From NCBI GenBank assembly GCA_007124075.1, contig SLFV01000184.1, positions 1 through 6,985 of the forward strand: a stretch of DNA of 6,985 nucleotides. Direction: 5' to 3'. Shown one piece after another: positions 6,033 through 6,985 of this stretch (position 1 is the first letter of the stretch; every line of letters starts with the position of its first letter). Made by a program: the position numbers and the translations under genes. A model generated the notes under the pieces. That model was not told the DNA's origin. It saw only the letters and a list, made by a program, of their open reading frames with translations, and did not search any database. The DNA comes from Roseimaritima sp. (GTDB lineage: Bacteria; Planctomycetota; Planctomycetia; Pirellulales; Pirellulaceae).

Positions 6033-6494
6033 TCAGCGAATTTCAAAGATGGCTTCGATTTCAACCGCGATCTTCCCGGGCAGGGCATTGGTGCCCAGCG
6101 CGCTGCGTGCCGCCACGCCGTTGTCTTCCCCAAAGACATCGCGTAACAACTCACTACAACCGTTAATCACTGCGGGTTGCTGTTCAAATTCGTCTGTGCA
6201 GCGAACTAACCCAAGCAATTTGACCAAACGGACGACGCGATCAAGGCTGCCCAAGTGACTCCGTAATGTTGCCAGGAGCCCCAGACCTGTTTGCCGGGCG
6301 GCGTCGTAACCTTGTTGAACGTCCATGTCGTCTCCCAGACGCCCCGTGATCAAGGTCTTGTCCGACTGCAAGGGCCCGTGCCCCGAGAGATAGGCAAGTT
6401 GATCGACGATGACAATCGGCTTGTAAACCCCCACGGGTTTGGGGGCAGGCGGCAATTCCAGACCTAAAGCACGCAGTTTTTCCTCAGCACCCAT
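6033..6494 (-). CDS. RidA/YjgF/YER057c/UK114-family protein
   Basis: A 153-residue member of the RidA superfamily, the longer (about 150-residue) subgroup rather than the 128-residue classic RidA. Seen: the VGVYKPIVIVDQLAYLSGHGPL segment (21-42), GRLGDDMDVQQGYDAARQTGLG (51-72), and the C-terminal VAARSALGTNALPGKIAVEIEAI (127-149). In that last block R130 sits where the family's substrate-carboxylate-binding Arg is expected. Known for the family: classic RidA trimers hydrolyse reactive enamine/imine intermediates from PLP enzymes; the activity of the long subgroup is poorly defined. Start: ATG 6494 gives the family N-terminus (MGAEEKLRALGLELP). A TTG at 6623 would add 43 unconserved residues across dyad-rich DNA, so it is rejected; a GGAG 13 nt before ATG 6494 is rather distant. 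It follows the sigma-factor gene by 135 bp on the same strand. Confidence 0.9.
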   Translation of the reverse strand: MGAEEKLRALGLELPPAPKPVGVYKPIVIVDQLAYLSGHGPLQSDKTLITGRLGDDMDVQQGYDAARQTGLGLLATLRSHLGSLDRVVRLVKLLGLVRCTDEFEQQPAVINGCSELLRDVFGEDNGVAARSALGTNALPGKIAVEIEAIFEIR

Positions 6495-6533
6495 GGACAG
6501 TATTTTTCTCCGAAGAAAGAAGTCAGAAGATCT

Positions 6534-6599
6534 CGGACGCTGCGTTCCGCTGAACCGGTTCAGTCCCGCGTCCGGATCGACTCCGGCGGTACCTGACTG
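6534..6599 (-). promoter_or_regulatory. Cluster of inverted repeats between sigma-factor and RidA-like genes
   Basis: Three adjoining dyads fill most of the 135-bp gap: CCGGA/TCCGG (6572-6586, 5-bp arms), the perfect 14-bp palindrome CTGAACCGGTTCAG (6550-6563), and CGGACGC/GCG-T-TCCG (6534-6549, one bulge). CAGTC (6561-6565) can also pair with GACTG (6595-6599), enclosing the first and competing with the palindrome. The even palindrome with a central CG resembles LacI-family operators; the set could instead be a structured mRNA leader. No T-run follows on the minus strand, so it is not a standard terminator. Confidence 0.4.
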
Positions 6600-6629
6600 T
6601 ATCAGGAATTGTCGCCTTGGCAACGGAAA

Positions 6630-6985
6630 CTAAGCCCCGAACTCCAGTCGTCGCTGTCCAAGTTGACTTTGCAGACGACTGACAATCGAGCTGTGCATTT
6701 GACTGACACGCGATTCGGACAAGTCCAGCGTTGCTCCGATTTCTTTCATCGTCAACTCCTCGTAGTAATACAGGATGATGATCAAACGTTCATTTCGGTT
6801 CAGGCCCTTGGTAACCAAACGCATCAAGTCATTTTTCTGTATACGAATGGTGGGATCTTCACCACGTTGATCTTCCAAGACGTCGATTTCATGGACGTCC
6901 TTGTAACTGTCGGTCTCGTACCATTTCTTGTTCAAAGATACCAAACCAACCGCGTTGGCTTCGGACTGCATCTTCTCACATTCAG
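6630..6985 (-). CDS. fliA: FliA/WhiG-type RNA polymerase sigma factor (5' partial)
   Basis: The C-terminal 117 residues of a group 3 sigma-70 factor; the frame stays open to the window edge, so the ATG at 6971 is internal and regions 2 and 3 lie outside. Seen: a polar linker with VHEIDVLEDQRGEDP, then region 4 from LMRLVTKGLNRNERLIIILYYYE, ending in the helix-turn-helix LTMKEIGATLDLSESRVSQ followed by MHSSIVSRLQSQL. The ERLIIILYYYEELTMKEIG and SESRVSQ wording is typical of FliA/WhiG/SigD factors. Known for the family: region 4 recognises the promoter -35 element, and FliA directs late flagellar and chemotaxis genes. Planctomycetes with flagellated swarmer cells carry such a factor. The symbol is given by family; a WhiG-like role without motility is possible. 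The next gene on the strand is the RidA-like gene. Confidence 0.88.
   Translation of the reverse strand, partial: ECEKMQSEANAVGLVSLNKKWYETDSYKDVHEIDVLEDQRGEDPTIRIQKNDLMRLVTKGLNRNERLIIILYYYEELTMKEIGATLDLSESRVSQMHSSIVSRLQSQLGQRRLEFGA

Noticed and set aside
6495..6623. N-terminal extension of the RidA-like protein from TTG 6623
   Set aside because: The extra 43 residues are unlike the family, and the DNA is dominated by inverted repeats.

Overview
The window (about 53-55% GC by eye) looks like a chromosomal segment of a planctomycete, most likely a Pirellulaceae/Rhodopirellula-type bacterium. This rests on overall protein character: secreted esterase and lipoprotein genes of the kind common there, mostly weak or absent Shine-Dalgarno sequences, moderate GC and loosely packed genes. 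No marker gene proves it, so the taxonomy is inference. No tRNA, rRNA, CRISPR array, IS element or integrase was found.

Left part (1-2145, + strand): the 3' part of an adenylate-forming ligase gene (phenylacetate-CoA ligase/LuxE-like) is followed after 120 bp by a complete aldehyde-dehydrogenase-fold gene. The dehydrogenase keeps the catalytic Cys but has His where hydrolytic ALDHs carry the general-base Glu, as expected of a CoA-acylating reductase. Together they suggest an acid -> acyl-AMP/acyl-CoA -> aldehyde route comparable in logic to LuxE/LuxC.

Middle (2177-3186, - strand): two small lipoprotein genes overlap by 4 bp (ATGA). The first encodes a (Asp-His)8 tract and a helix with His at i, i+4, i+8. 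The second has a HDPxxCPFC segment followed by an OB-fold-like strand pattern. I read this as a translationally coupled, envelope-anchored, probably metal-binding pair of unknown function. It is the best candidate here for something undescribed.

A 419-bp divergent intergenic region (3187-3605) holds several inverted repeats and separates this pair from hisS (3606-4943, + strand), a complete histidyl-tRNA synthetase with an archaeal/eukaryote-like motif 2.

Right part (5040-6985, - strand): in transcription order, the C-terminal end of a FliA/WhiG-type sigma factor (cut by the window edge), a RidA/YjgF-family protein, and a secreted alpha/beta-hydrolase (acetyl-esterase type). They share a strand, but the gaps of 135 and 84 bp each contain a perfect dyad (14 bp and 15 bp), so they may be separately controlled rather than one tight operon. 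hisS and the hydrolase converge, as do the dehydrogenase and the lipoprotein pair.
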